DNA of 64,000 nt from Rheinheimera texasensis DSM 17496 (GCF_000711985.1 NZ_KL544006.1:384503-448502), one strand, 5' to 3'; positions 54,563 to 63,429 are shown, numbered from the stretch's first letter. The notes: generated by a model not told the origin, from the sequence alone. Numbers and translations are program-made.

Positions 54563-57393
54563 GCGTTGGCTCCTGTTGCCGGCGGAGTAAAAAGGTAATT
54601 CACATCGACTTGATCCAGACTCAAAGGCTCAGCCAAATAGAGTTCCATCCCCTCTCTTATATAAGAGCGCCAAATAGCCAGTACTTCATTAAAAGTTACT
54701 AAAGCGTCGCTATCAGCGCCTCTGATGTTCGCAGCAATTTTTGTCAGTACGGCGGCAATGAAATTTGAACTACCGTGGAACAGACAGAAGGTTGGATCGT
54801 TTTCAGTAACAGCCCTTTTGCGCATGAATTCCCATTGTGAATTTAACAAGGTTCTTGCCGTTTCCGCATCAACAGCGTCTTCTGCCAGCAATAACAACCA
54901 GTCTTGCATTGATTGATGAAATAAGTCGGGATCCAATGCTGCGTAAATTGGGTCTGCGTGCTGTGATAGTTCCGGATAAAACGCAGCATCAATTAGTGTT
55001 TGAATCCGGTCTGCTTTATCTGCAATCGGCTCGAGTAGTATATTTTCAGGCTGCAGCGGCACTGTACCTTTAATTTTAACGCCATCACTGCAGTTATAAA
55101 CTTCAATTTTTCGACCTGCTTTTGCAATAGCCTGCTCGATCAATTTCCGTGAAACATCAAACTCCGGTTTCGTGAACAAGGTTTGACGGAAATTACCAAC
55201 AGCAGGCACACCTCCACCATGACGAGCCTGGTAGTTATATACCTGAGAGCCATCGGCCTTGTAGTAGGAAGAAAACTGAGAATGGTGGCAATTGATATCG
55301 ACAAACCCGAGGTCAACGCCAAACAAATAGAAGTATTTAATGCCCAGTTTTATGGCGAAATTCATCACCATATTTGTAACGGTAGGATAAGCATATGCCA
55401 GTGATGCAGCCTGAATACCGCGCTTTTTCAGACCGTTGTTAAACACATAGGTTGATGCTTCACCGTCCTTGAAGCACAAATAAGTTGACTTAAACAAAGC
55501 AGCAGTATCAGGATGAATACCATTAACACTCAACAGATTGATTTCTCTAAGATAATCAGAGTCATCTATTTGCGAGATCCAGTCAAAAGTGGCACGATTC
55601 TGCTCTATCTCTGCATGAAAATCAGGCCGGATGCCCTGATTGTGTAATGAACGTAAAGCGGTACCGCAGCTGATCACAATAACCTGATCACGGTAAGTGC
55701 GCAGGTATTCAAAGCAGTGGTCTAAGCTCGGGCCGTTCCCTACAATAAAAACAGGCAAATCCAGACCTGAGTGCTGCTTAAAGCTGTTCGTATCATTACG
55801 CAGATAACGATAGCCATTGGCCAAACTGAAATAAGTATGCGCCAGACCAAACCGGGCATGGTCATAGTACTCGCCCATCGCCAGTACAACTTTCAGTTCA
55901 CTGCGTAAATCACCGATAGATTTTTGCAATGTCACATTGTAGTAAGACGACAACATATAAGTATCTGCGATGGAGTATGCGCCAACCTGATAAAACTGAG
56001 CCATTAAATCGTAAAAGTAATGGCTGCCATCACCACCGAGATTCAAATAAACCCTGGCCTTGCGTTCATCAGCATCTGTCAGAATTCTCGCCCAGTCAGT
56101 GACGTACAAACTCGCAGCAAAAAAGTCCAGGTTAGGCTCACAAATGTACAAATGACGAATGTCATGCTGCTCGGTCAGCAGTTCGATATGCTTGCCAAGA
56201 GCAACCCCAAAGATGATCAGCGATTCAACTACATGTGGTAATTCCGCATGATTCACCATGGTCTTTGTCAACAGGGGCTGTAACGCCTGAATTTTCTGGA
56301 AATGCAGATAACTCATAACTTTTCTGCTTACACGCTGGTTCAGGACCACATCATCCTTGAACGGATGTTGTTCGAAATATCTAACCAGAGTTCCGGATTC
56401 ATTGGCTAAATCAAGCTGCAACAATGCACGGCGCCTGCTGTGATACAAATTGGCCTGTCCTGAAGCATCCTGCACGAGTTGCCAGTGCTTGTTTTGATAA
56501 TTCAGCATTGTTTGGTGGACTTTTGGCAGCAGCCGCTGTAAGCAATCCATATTGCGGTTATATCTGCCGACAGTAGCATCATCAACAAGCGGTTCAGGTT
56601 GGAAAGTACCTAGTACGTTGGATGCTCGTTCAGCAACATACTGGTTACTATCAGAATATGCCGAAAATTGATGTCCGGTATGCAGTATTTTGTCAGTCTG
56701 CCCATGTAATGACATCAGATGATGAATAACATCATCCATCATCGGATGAAAACTGTGGCGGTAGACAAACAACTGGTTAAGCTCGTTATCAAACTGGAGG
56801 AGTTCAGCCAGCTCAACTGGGATGCTAGTCGCATCACTGCCAATCTGCAGGAAAATATGCGTACCAGTTACTGCGGCAAGCTCTAACAATTGATCCCATC
56901 GGGCAACCTGCAGCGAACACATCAAAATATCAACAGAGGGTTCATAAACAATCAAAAACCGAATACGACAGCTCTGTATCAACTGTTCAAGATGCAACCC
57001 CAAACCGAGCCCGAAAACCAATACAACATCGGTTTTGGCGGGGAGTGGTTGCTGACGCCAAGCCTGCCCGTCCGAAGTTCCGCGCAGATTAAAATAAGGA
57101 GCCTGATTACAAAAATCCGCAATTTCAGCAGCAACTTCAGCTTCAGGATCTGGATTATAAAACACCCGCCCCGTGGCAAAATCAACGATATTCAGCTTAC
57201 CGAGGTTTGTACAAAAAATTGAAAACTGCTGAACTTCGTGTTGTTCAATGATAGAAACCATTGACGGAATATGCTGGCGAAAAGCGTCAATATTCTGGCG
57301 AATATTCTGGCTGATTTGCGGGGCAATTTTTTTTTCTAATGCTGCCTGCTGTTGCTCGTCGTCAAGCAACTGATGATTGATGTACTTCAGCAT
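54559..57393 (-). CDS. maf: Motility-associated factor (Maf) flagellin nonulosonate transferase
   Basis: Maf enzymes transfer pseudaminic or legionaminic acid to Ser/Thr of flagellin in the cytoplasm. The 944-residue protein has the central MAF_flag10 domain with VFIVGNGPSLDHCFEYL (about residue 548-564) and IRPDFHAEIEQN, preceded by an N-terminal domain with FGLGLGLHLEQLI. It is longer than the 650-750 of many homologs. It is the only Maf in the window although two sugar pathways exist. It sits 16 bp after the fliT-like gene. Confidence 0.92.
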   Translation of the reverse strand: MLKYINHQLLDDEQQQAALEKKIAPQISQNIRQNIDAFRQHIPSMVSIIEQHEVQQFSIFCTNLGKLNIVDFATGRVFYNPDPEAEVAAEIADFCNQAPYFNLRGTSDGQAWRQQPLPAKTDVVLVFGLGLGLHLEQLIQSCRIRFLIVYEPSVDILMCSLQVARWDQLLELAAVTGTHIFLQIGSDATSIPVELAELLQFDNELNQLFVYRHSFHPMMDDVIHHLMSLHGQTDKILHTGHQFSAYSDSNQYVAERASNVLGTFQPEPLVDDATVGRYNRNMDCLQRLLPKVHQTMLNYQNKHWQLVQDASGQANLYHSRRRALLQLDLANESGTLVRYFEQHPFKDDVVLNQRVSRKVMSYLHFQKIQALQPLLTKTMVNHAELPHVVESLIIFGVALGKHIELLTEQHDIRHLYICEPNLDFFAASLYVTDWARILTDADERKARVYLNLGGDGSHYFYDLMAQFYQVGAYSIADTYMLSSYYNVTLQKSIGDLRSELKVVLAMGEYYDHARFGLAHTYFSLANGYRYLRNDTNSFKQHSGLDLPVFIVGNGPSLDHCFEYLRTYRDQVIVISCGTALRSLHNQGIRPDFHAEIEQNRATFDWISQIDDSDYLREINLLSVNGIHPDTAALFKSTYLCFKDGEASTYVFNNGLKKRGIQAASLAYAYPTVTNMVMNFAIKLGIKYFYLFGVDLGFVDINCHHSQFSSYYKADGSQVYNYQARHGGGVPAVGNFRQTLFTKPEFDVSRKLIEQAIAKAGRKIEVYNCSDGVKIKGTVPLQPENILLEPIADKADRIQTLIDAAFYPELSQHADPIYAALDPDLFHQSMQDWLLLLAEDAVDAETARTLLNSQWEFMRKRAVTENDPTFCLFHGSSNFIAAVLTKIAANIRGADSDALVTFNEVLAIWRSYIREGMELYLAEPLSLDQVDVNYLFTPPATGANA

Positions 57394-57409
57394 ATAAGCG
57401 TGGGTCCGG

Positions 57410-57709
57410 TTAGTTATTCTGACCGTAGCTGTGCAGCGCTTTTTTACTTTTTGATACTGTTAATAATGCAGCTGCAGCGGTTTCTCGTTCAGAAGTCAGT
57501 TGACTAGTCTTCAGAGTAACCCACTGCAAGTTGTCTGCCAATACGCTTTCAAATGTCTGGTCTTTAACTGCTCTAACACAATACGATTCAAGGGCTTGCT
57601 GATACTGTAACCAGAGCGCCGCAAAAACCTCTAAATCATAATTCGGCTCAGCGCAGAGTGCATCAATCTGCTGTCTGAGTCCCTGAATATCAGCAAAAGT
57701 CTCGCTCAT
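57410..57709 (-). CDS. fliT: FliT/FlaI-like small flagellar protein
   Basis: A 99-residue, helical, charged protein following fliS (its ATG shares a base with the fliS stop, TGATG). Its size and position match FliT-type chaperones of FliD or Vibrio FlaI, but no clear sequence motif is recognised. The C-terminus ends SKSKKALHSYGQNN. The identification is by context. Confidence 0.6.
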   Translation of the reverse strand: MSETFADIQGLRQQIDALCAEPNYDLEVFAALWLQYQQALESYCVRAVKDQTFESVLADNLQWVTLKTSQLTSERETAAAALLTVSKSKKALHSYGQNN

Positions 57710-58149
57710 CAGGCCGTAGCCAATGCAGGCTGTGCGCCGCGTTCGGCCAACAACTGAAAGCCTTTTTCTTTTTCAGATTGTGGAATGGAATCCCAGGCCG
57801 ATTTTATCTTCAGCATAATATCGATAACATCATCTACCTTCGCAGTGTTATTTTCACGACTCGCCAGCATCAGGTGATTAATCATAAAGTCATACAACGA
57901 CCAAAGATTTTGTGACACTTCGCCACCGACATCCATATCTAAAGAGTTTTGCAGCGCGGCAATGATTGTCATGGCTTTGGATATAGTCTGTGATTTGACC
58001 GCAAACTCTTTGCGTTCCATGGCACCTTTTGCCTTCGCCATATTCTCAAGAGAGCCTTGCATCAGTAATTGAATAACCCGATGAGGGTCTGCGACCGCCA
58101 GGTCATTTTTGACGCCAACTGATTTATAAGCGTTGATACCGTAACTCAT
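57709..58149 (-). CDS. fliS: Flagellar chaperone FliS
   Basis: FliS binds the C-terminal helix of flagellin to prevent early polymerisation. The 146-residue protein starts MSYGINAYKSVGVKNDLAVA, with HRVIQLLMQGSLENMAKAKG and SLYDFMINHLMLASRENN, all diagnostic. It is 11 bp after fliD. Confidence 0.97.
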   Translation of the reverse strand: MSYGINAYKSVGVKNDLAVADPHRVIQLLMQGSLENMAKAKGAMERKEFAVKSQTISKAMTIIAALQNSLDMDVGGEVSQNLWSLYDFMINHLMLASRENNTAKVDDVIDIMLKIKSAWDSIPQSEKEKGFQLLAERGAQPALATA

Positions 58150-58160
58150 ATGAAATCCCG

Positions 58161-59609
58161 TTAAGAAAACTTAGGTAAAGAGGCCAGCTGTGCGGTCAGA
58201 TAGCTGGAAGTTCGTTGCATTTGACCAAGCTGCGTATCCAGAGCGCCATAGCGCTGCCGCATGGTCGATTCGAAACTAAACATAGCGATTTCAAAAGCTT
58301 CACGGTCTTTATCATTTTTTTTGATTTGGCTTTTGATTGATTCTTCTTTACCAGCCAGCAATCCGCCACGCTGGGTAAATTCTTTGGACAGTTTCTCCAG
58401 TTGCTTACCTATGCCGTCAGAATTAGCAAAAAACTGTCCGATCAAGTCATAATTTTCATTTAATGCTTTATCTAACCGCTCACGCCCTGAATCAGTGCCA
58501 TACAATCCTTTGGTGCTGATTTCCATTTTGCCCTGGTCGTTGAAGGTGATCCCCAGCGCATATAAGGTATTCAGTTTTGGATCGGCAGATTTGACAGCAC
58601 CACTGACCTGGCTGGTGATTTGTGACATGACTGACCGTACCATCGGATCACTGTTTAGCGCTCCCCCCTCGATTAGTACGGTTTTACCATCAGACGACAA
58701 CATACGATTTTTGGTCAGATCACCGACTTCTGTCACCAACGCATTATATGCATCCATAAATGCTTTGATTTTGTCTTCAGCCGCTTTGTTATCAGTAGCG
58801 ATCGTCAGAGTCGCGTTTTCTCCGGCAGGGGTAACGTTTGATATTGTCAGTTCTACGTCCTGAATGACGTTAGAGAAGGTATTAGTTTTGCTGGTCGTGG
58901 TAATGCCATCGATAGTCACCGAGGCATCAGCAGCACTTTTTTTCACCTGCATCCCCGCTGGACCTGCACCGGTCAGTACGGTTGACAGCTTATCTAGCTC
59001 TGCATTGTTATTGCTGATTTGAAGAGAATTGCCCGTGCCTGTGACATTGGAAGTAACGACCAATTTAGTACCTGCAGTACCGCCTGCGTTAATCAGGTTG
59101 GCACTGACGCCAAAATTTGCGCTGGCACTGTTTATTTTTTTCCGGAGCTGGTCCAATGTCATGTTAGCGGTAACATCAACATCAAATGTCTTAGTTCCGG
59201 CGGTAAAAGTCATTTTACCTGTAGTTGTTGAAACGATACTGTTTGCATCAGTAAAGAGTCCGTCATTTGACTCCAGCCGGCTCCCCTCGGCAATCGCATT
59301 GACTTTGATGTCAAAATTACCTGGCGTAGCTGTGGTTTTCGCTGTCGCACCAACATAAGTTTTATCTTCGTTCGGTTGTTTAACCGTTGTGGTTCGCGCA
59401 CTCAGATTTTCAATACTCAGTGCTTTTACCGCATCTTGCAGTTTAGATATAGACGATTTTAGTTTGCCGAAACCGGACAAGGATGCATCAAGGTTTTTCC
59501 GTACACTGGTCAGTTTGTCGTCTTTCGCTTTACGCTCAACCTGGACTAATTGCTTTACCAGGCTTTCGAGGTCAAGCCCGGACGCTGTACCTAATGCCGA
59601 AATTGCCAT
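58161..59609 (-). CDS. fliD: Flagellar filament cap protein FliD
   Basis: FliD (HAP2) caps the filament and guides flagellin assembly. The 482-residue protein has the N-terminal TASGLDLESLVKQLVQVERK, a variable central part and a C-terminal coiled-coil ending ERYGAL-like RQRYGALDTQLGQMQRTSSY. Its length is normal. It follows flaG by 19 bp, in the unit behind the sigma28 promoter at 60071. Confidence 0.97.
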   Translation of the reverse strand: MAISALGTASGLDLESLVKQLVQVERKAKDDKLTSVRKNLDASLSGFGKLKSSISKLQDAVKALSIENLSARTTTVKQPNEDKTYVGATAKTTATPGNFDIKVNAIAEGSRLESNDGLFTDANSIVSTTTGKMTFTAGTKTFDVDVTANMTLDQLRKKINSASANFGVSANLINAGGTAGTKLVVTSNVTGTGNSLQISNNNAELDKLSTVLTGAGPAGMQVKKSAADASVTIDGITTTSKTNTFSNVIQDVELTISNVTPAGENATLTIATDNKAAEDKIKAFMDAYNALVTEVGDLTKNRMLSSDGKTVLIEGGALNSDPMVRSVMSQITSQVSGAVKSADPKLNTLYALGITFNDQGKMEISTKGLYGTDSGRERLDKALNENYDLIGQFFANSDGIGKQLEKLSKEFTQRGGLLAGKEESIKSQIKKNDKDREAFEIAMFSFESTMRQRYGALDTQLGQMQRTSSYLTAQLASLPKFS

Positions 59610-59628
59610 GATCCATCCTCACCGTTAT

Positions 59629-60054
59629 TCACACTTGATTGTTGACCAGCAAGCCCATTGCTGACCCAAGATCGTCCTGCAACCTCTTGATTGCACTCGC
59701 CATTTTCAGCACTTCTTCGCCAGGGATCTGTCGGATCACGTCTTTGGTTTCAAAGTCGATCACTTTGACCACTGCTTTTCCGGAGCTTTCATCCACCGAA
59801 AAATTTAAAGTGCGCATTTGTGCACTGACAAACTGGTTAATACTTTCAACGGCAGAGCCCAATTCCTCTTTCGAGGGAGTGCTGCTGCCCCCGGCGTCCT
59901 GGACTGATGCAGAAGCGTCTTTATCAGTCCCGGAACCTCGGGTTGCAGTATTGATCTGGTTTTTAAATTCATCCATTTTTCGCTCTGCCGGTACTGCAGC
60001 CACTGGGGCATTTTGCCGGAAAAGCGACGATGAACTCGTTTCAACCATATTCAT
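59629..60054 (-). CDS. flaG: Flagellar protein FlaG
   Basis: FlaG affects filament length in polar flagellates. The 141-residue product has a disordered Ser/Asp-rich N-terminal half and the conserved C-terminal domain LNFSVDESSGKAVVKVIDFE and RQIPGEEVLKMASAIKRL. Start at 60054 (MNMVETS) or 60048; the predicted sigma28 transcript would have a very short leader of about 10 bases. Confidence 0.95.
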   Translation of the reverse strand: MNMVETSSSSLFRQNAPVAAVPAERKMDEFKNQINTATRGSGTDKDASASVQDAGGSSTPSKEELGSAVESINQFVSAQMRTLNFSVDESSGKAVVKVIDFETKDVIRQIPGEEVLKMASAIKRLQDDLGSAMGLLVNNQV

Positions 60055-60070
60055 ATACCGTTACCTGTCG

Positions 60071-60097
60071 CTATCGGCATCGGGAACGGAAACTTTA
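60071..60097 (-). promoter_or_regulatory. Consensus sigma28 promoter of flaG-fliD-fliS and downstream genes
   Basis: The minus strand has TAAAGTTT, exactly 11 bases and GCCGATAG, a perfect -35 and a 7/8 match to the GCCGATAA -10 of sigma28 (FliA). It lies 17 to 43 bp before flaG, in the gap after the flagellin stop. No other convincing promoter was noticed in the 16 kb downstream. Confidence 0.85.
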
Positions 60098-60124
60098 AAC
60101 CCCGCTCCACGAAAATCCGAACTA

Positions 60125-60952
60125 TTAACCTAATAATGATAGTGCAGATTGTGGCCGGGTGTTGGCTTGCGCCAACACAGTTGTGCTAGCTTGCTGCAAA
60201 ATCTGTGCCCGAGTCAGTTCGGCGGTTTCTTTCGCAAAGTCAGTATCGCGGATCCGGCTGCGCGCGGCAGAAACGTTTTCAACGATATTTGACAAGTTAC
60301 GAATGGTGGATTGGAAACGGTTCTGTAACGCACCGAGGTCAGCACGGGCGCCGTCAATAGTTTTGATTGCACTGTCAATACTTGCCAGTGCGGCAGAGGC
60401 GCCAGTTACAGAAGATACAGACAAAGACGCTAAGCCAAGACCTGAAGTACCATAGCTACCATCAGTACGCGACAAATTAACACTGATAGTTTGACCAGCG
60501 TTTGCCCCGACGAGGAACTTCGCAGAGAAGTTACCTTTTAACAGGTCAACACCACCAAACTGAGTATTCTGGGCGATACGGCTGATCTCCGACTTCAGTG
60601 CAGAAACTTCTTTTTGCAGCGCAACACGGTCAGAAGAACTGTTGATACCGTTTTGCGACTGAACAGCCAAAGTCCGGATGCGCTGTAATGCGGTGGTAAT
60701 TTCATCCATAGCACCTTCGGCGACCTGTGCAACAGAGATACCGTCATTCGCGTTACTGATGGCCTGATTCAGACCATTAACCTGAGAAGTTAACCGGTTA
60801 CTGATCTGCAAACCTGCAGCATCATCCGCTGCGCTGTTGATACGAAAACCTGAAGACAGGCGTTTAAAAGAAGTATCCAGTGAGCTGCCAGATTGCAATA
60901 ACTGCCGCTGGGCATTCAAGGACGATATATTGGTGTTTACTGCTAAAGCCAT
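60125..60952 (-). CDS. fla: Flagellin
   Basis: A 275-residue flagellin consisting of the D0/D1 helical core without a long D2/D3 insert. It starts MALAVNTNISSLNAQRQLL, has [20 protein letters not shown] and ends [10 protein letters not shown]. The central Ser/Thr-rich part ([19 protein letters not shown]) is the usual O-glycosylation region. It has its own sigma28 promoter 102-128 bp upstream. Confidence 0.97.
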   Translation of the reverse strand: MALAVNTNISSLNAQRQLLQSGSSLDTSFKRLSSGFRINSAADDAAGLQISNRLTSQVNGLNQAISNANDGISVAQVAEGAMDEITTALQRIRTLAVQSQNGINSSSDRVALQKEVSALKSEISRIAQNTQFGGVDLLKGNFSAKFLVGANAGQTISVNLSRTDGSYGTSGLGLASLSVSSVTGASAALASIDSAIKTIDGARADLGALQNRFQSTIRNLSNIVENVSAARSRIRDTDFAKETAELTRAQILQQASTTVLAQANTRPQSALSLLG

Positions 60953-61053
60953 AAGTCACTCCTTAAAGTTGATTCCGGTCTGCAAACCTTCCACAACCTT
61001 TGATTAAGCGGATTCCCGCAATTTTCGCCAAACTGCAATTTGGCTTAACTGAG

Positions 61054-61080
61054 GTATCGGCCGCATCCTGAGAGACTTTA
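61054..61080 (-). promoter_or_regulatory. Sigma28 promoter of flagellin 60125-60952
   Basis: The minus strand has TAAAGTCT, exactly 11 bases, then GCCGATAC. Both blocks differ from the sigma28 consensus at one position. The predicted start is near 61047, giving a leader of about 95 nt, longer than for the other flagellins. Confidence 0.85.
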
Positions 61081-61332
61081 GGAATTTCTGGCACTTTTTT
61101 TCCAAAAAACGGCAAATATATTTTTTATCTCATAAATTCAAATAGTTAAACCATGCACTTTTTTGCCGATTTACCAAAAAAGAGCAAAAAGCCGAATTAA
61201 TTTCGAAAATTTCTTAGTAGTCAGGCAAGTTCATGCCGCAGGAGTAGCGATTAATGCGCTAGCACTGCTTGCCAAAGAGTGTACGGCGAGAAAGTCTGAG
61301 GAAAGAATAAAAAAAGCTTGCGGTGAGATAAT

Positions 61333-61382
61333 AAAAGAGCGCCCCTGCAGCTGGCACTGCAGAGGCGGTCCCCAGGGCGCTC
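61333..61382 (-). terminator. Intrinsic terminator after flagellin 61408-62235
   Basis: On the minus strand GAGCGCCC pairs with GGGCGCTC, with an inner CTGCAG pair, followed by TTTTATTAT. It lies 25 bp after the flagellin stop. The stem is long and GC-rich with a T tract, a standard Rho-independent terminator. Confidence 0.85.
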
Positions 61383-61407
61383 ACACTGAGCTTCTGACAC
61401 TACTGGT

Positions 61408-62235
61408 TTAACCCAGCAGTGACAGCGCTGACTGTGGCCGCTGATTAGCCTGAGACAAAATTGTAGTGCTGGCCTGTTGTAGGATCTGTGAACGGGTCAG
61501 TTCAGCAGTTTCTTTCGCAAAGTCAGTGTCACGGATCCGGCTGCGGGCAGCTGATACGTTTTCTACAATATTACTCAGGTTACGGATTGTTGACTGGAAG
61601 CGGTTTTGCAGCGCACCCAAGTCAGCCCGTTTTCCATCAATAGTCTTGATTGCACTGTCAATACTGGCCAGGGCTGTTGACGCACCTGTAACCGACGAAA
61701 TTGACAGACTTGCCAGACCTAAGCCTGATGCACCAAAACCGCCGCCAGTCCGAGATATATTTACGCTAATGGTTTGTCCGGCATTCGCCCCAACCAGAAA
61801 CTTGGCTGAGTATTTGCCATCCAGCAGATTCACGCCACCGAACTGGGTCGTAGTCGCGATCCGACTGATCTCTGTTTTCAGCGCGGACACTTCTTTTTGC
61901 AAAGCGACCCGATCTGAAGAACTGTTAATACCATTTTGCGATTGTACCGCCAATGTTCTGATCCGTTGCAGAGCAGTGGTGATCTCTTCCATCGCGCCTT
62001 CGGCAGTCTGCGCCAGTGAAATGCCGTCATTGGCATTGCTGATGGCCTGATTGAGGCCATTCACCTGACTACTCAAGCGGTTACTAATTTGCAAACCTGC
62101 TGCGTCGTCAGCTGCACTGTTAATCCGAAAACCTGATGATAAACGTTTGAACGAAGTATCCAGCGAATTACCAGAATTAATTAACTGGCGTTGCGCATTG
62201 ATCGCAGAAACGTTGGTATTGACAAATAATGACAT
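61408..62235 (-). CDS. fla: Flagellin
   Basis: A 275-residue D0/D1 flagellin starting [18 protein letters not shown] and ending [10 protein letters not shown]. The ATG at 62235 follows CGGAGGATGACGCT; the frame extends to 62301 but family alignment supports this start. It differs from its neighbours in the variable segment ([16 protein letters not shown] and [13 protein letters not shown]). It has a sigma28-like promoter at 62286 and a terminator. Confidence 0.97.
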   Translation of the reverse strand: MSLFVNTNVSAINAQRQLINSGNSLDTSFKRLSSGFRINSAADDAAGLQISNRLSSQVNGLNQAISNANDGISLAQTAEGAMEEITTALQRIRTLAVQSQNGINSSSDRVALQKEVSALKTEISRIATTTQFGGVNLLDGKYSAKFLVGANAGQTISVNISRTGGGFGASGLGLASLSISSVTGASTALASIDSAIKTIDGKRADLGALQNRFQSTIRNLSNIVENVSAARSRIRDTDFAKETAELTRSQILQQASTTILSQANQRPQSALSLLG

Positions 62236-62285
62236 AGCGTCATCCTCCGGTTGTGTAATACATAGCCATAAAAGCCGTCCTCTTT

Positions 62286-62312
62286 TCTTCGACAGGAGCA
62301 ACAGACGCTTTG
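62286..62312 (-). promoter_or_regulatory. Sigma28-like promoter of flagellin 61408-62235
   Basis: The minus strand has CAAAGCGT, exactly 11 bases, then GTCGAAGA. AAAG and CGA and the spacing are kept, but both blocks are weaker than in the other flagellin promoters. The predicted start is about 40 nt before the ATG. Confidence 0.5.
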
Positions 62313-62342
62313 GGTCGTCGCAGTGTCATAAGCCATTACATT

Positions 62343-62378
62343 GATCTGGATGAAGAATGCTTAACAGAAATCCAGATC
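62343..62378. repeat. Inverted repeat GATCTGGAT-N18-ATCCAGATC
   Basis: Perfect nine-base arms at 62343-62351 and 62370-62378 flank 18 bases, upstream of the sigma28-like promoter of the 61408 flagellin. It may be an operator or a stem-loop in read-through transcripts from the upstream flagellin. Confidence 0.5.
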
Positions 62379-62395
62379 TCTCAATTTCTTACATC

Positions 62396-62420
62396 GGCTG
62401 AGTCGGCTACCGACTCAGCC
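62396..62420. repeat. Perfect 11-bp hairpin after flagellin 62436-63266
   Basis: GGCTGAGTCGG and CCGACTCAGCC are perfect complements with a three-base loop, 15 bp downstream of the flagellin stop. On the minus strand the hairpin is not followed by a T run (a T run precedes it), so it is not a classical intrinsic terminator. It may protect the 3' end or pause transcription. Confidence 0.65.
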
Positions 62421-62435
62421 AAAAATCAGGAACTA

Positions 62436-63266
62436 TTAACCTCCGAGCAGCGATAATGCTGACTGCGGACGCTGATTAGCCTGAGATAGAATGGTTGTGC
62501 TTGCCTGTTGCAGAATCTGCGCTCGAGTGAGTTCTGCAGTTTCCTTGGCAAAGTCGGTATCGCGAATTCGACTGCGCGCAGCAGAAACGTTTTCGACGAT
62601 GTTTGATAAGTTGCGGATCGTCGACTGAAAGCGGTTTTGAATAGCACCAAGATCCGCGCGTTTGGAGTCGATAATAGTAATTGCGCTATCCAAAGCCGTC
62701 AGGGCTGCTGAAGCTCCGGTTAAACTACTTATACTCAGATTGGCCAAGCCAAGACCTGAGGTGCCGAATCCACCGCCTGTGCGCGAAATATTGACACTGA
62801 TAGTTTGTCCTGCATTCGCGCCAACGAGGAAAGTTGAAGAGTACTTGCCATCTAACAACTTCACGCCACCAAACTGAGTTGTAGTAGCCACCCGACTAAT
62901 TTCTGCTTTTAACGCGGACACTTCTTTTTGCAGAGCAATCCTGTCTGCCGAACTGTTGATACCGTTTTGTGACTGGACTGCTAACACACGGATACGCTGC
63001 AGGGCTGTGGTTATTTCGTCCATTGCACCTTCAGCGACCTGTGCCAGCGAAATACCATCGTTCGCGTTACGGATGGCCTGGTCTAAGCCCTGGATTTGGT
63101 TAGTCAGGCGGTTGCTGATTTGCAGGCCTGCGGCATCATCGGCAGCACTGTTAATGCGAAACCCTGATGACAGTCGTTGAAACGCTGTATCCAGAGTTTT
63201 GCCGGAGTTAATGAGTTGACGCTGGGCATTGAGTGCCGAGACGTTAGTATTGACAAATAAAGCCAT
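62436..63266 (-). CDS. fla: Flagellin
   Basis: A 276-residue D0/D1 flagellin starting [18 protein letters not shown] and ending [11 protein letters not shown]. The start has AGGAGAG upstream. Its variable segment is almost the same protein as that of the next flagellin (63490 onwards) although many third codon positions differ. It has a strong sigma28 promoter at 63335. Confidence 0.97.
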   Translation of the reverse strand: MALFVNTNVSALNAQRQLINSGKTLDTAFQRLSSGFRINSAADDAAGLQISNRLTNQIQGLDQAIRNANDGISLAQVAEGAMDEITTALQRIRVLAVQSQNGINSSADRIALQKEVSALKAEISRVATTTQFGGVKLLDGKYSSTFLVGANAGQTISVNISRTGGGFGTSGLGLANLSISSLTGASAALTALDSAITIIDSKRADLGAIQNRFQSTIRNLSNIVENVSAARSRIRDTDFAKETAELTRAQILQQASTTILSQANQRPQSALSLLGG

Positions 63267-63334
63267 GATATCTCTCCTGAACCATATAATTAAAATCAGC
63301 GGCACTTCTTTTATATTTAAACCGCTTATTTAAT

Positions 63335-63361
63335 ATATCGACCAAAAGAAATCACACTTTA
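63335..63361 (-). promoter_or_regulatory. Sigma28 promoter of flagellin 62436-63266
   Basis: The minus strand has TAAAGTGT, exactly 11 bases, then GTCGATAT. It matches the sigma28 consensus at 7/8 and 6/8 positions. The predicted start is about 60 nt before the ATG. Confidence 0.8.
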
Positions 63362-63392
63362 GGAATATATTTATTTTTATTTATTATTATTT

Positions 63393-63429
63393 TTAAAATA
63401 AAAAAGACCATACAATAAATTGTATGGTC
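63393..63429 (-). terminator. Intrinsic terminator of the edge flagellin
   Basis: GACCATACAAT and ATTGTATGGTC form a perfect 11-pair stem with a tiny loop. On the minus strand it is followed by TTTTTTATTTT. It lies 61 bp after the stop of the flagellin at 63490. Confidence 0.9.

Larger units (their letters stand above)
60953..61407. other. Intergenic region, 455 bp, between two flagellins
   Basis: It holds the sigma28 promoter of the downstream flagellin at 61054-61080 and the terminator of the upstream flagellin at 61333-61382. The middle is AT-rich. A frame at 61163-61411 covers the terminator hairpin and shows no protein features. Nothing further was recognised. Confidence 0.8.

Noticed and set aside
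61087..61104. Possible sigma54 element TGGCAC with following T run on the plus strand
   Set aside because: No GC at the -12 position and no plus-strand gene follows.
61163..61411. 82-codon frame between flagellins
   Set aside because: It runs through the terminator hairpin of the opposite-strand flagellin and shows no coding character.
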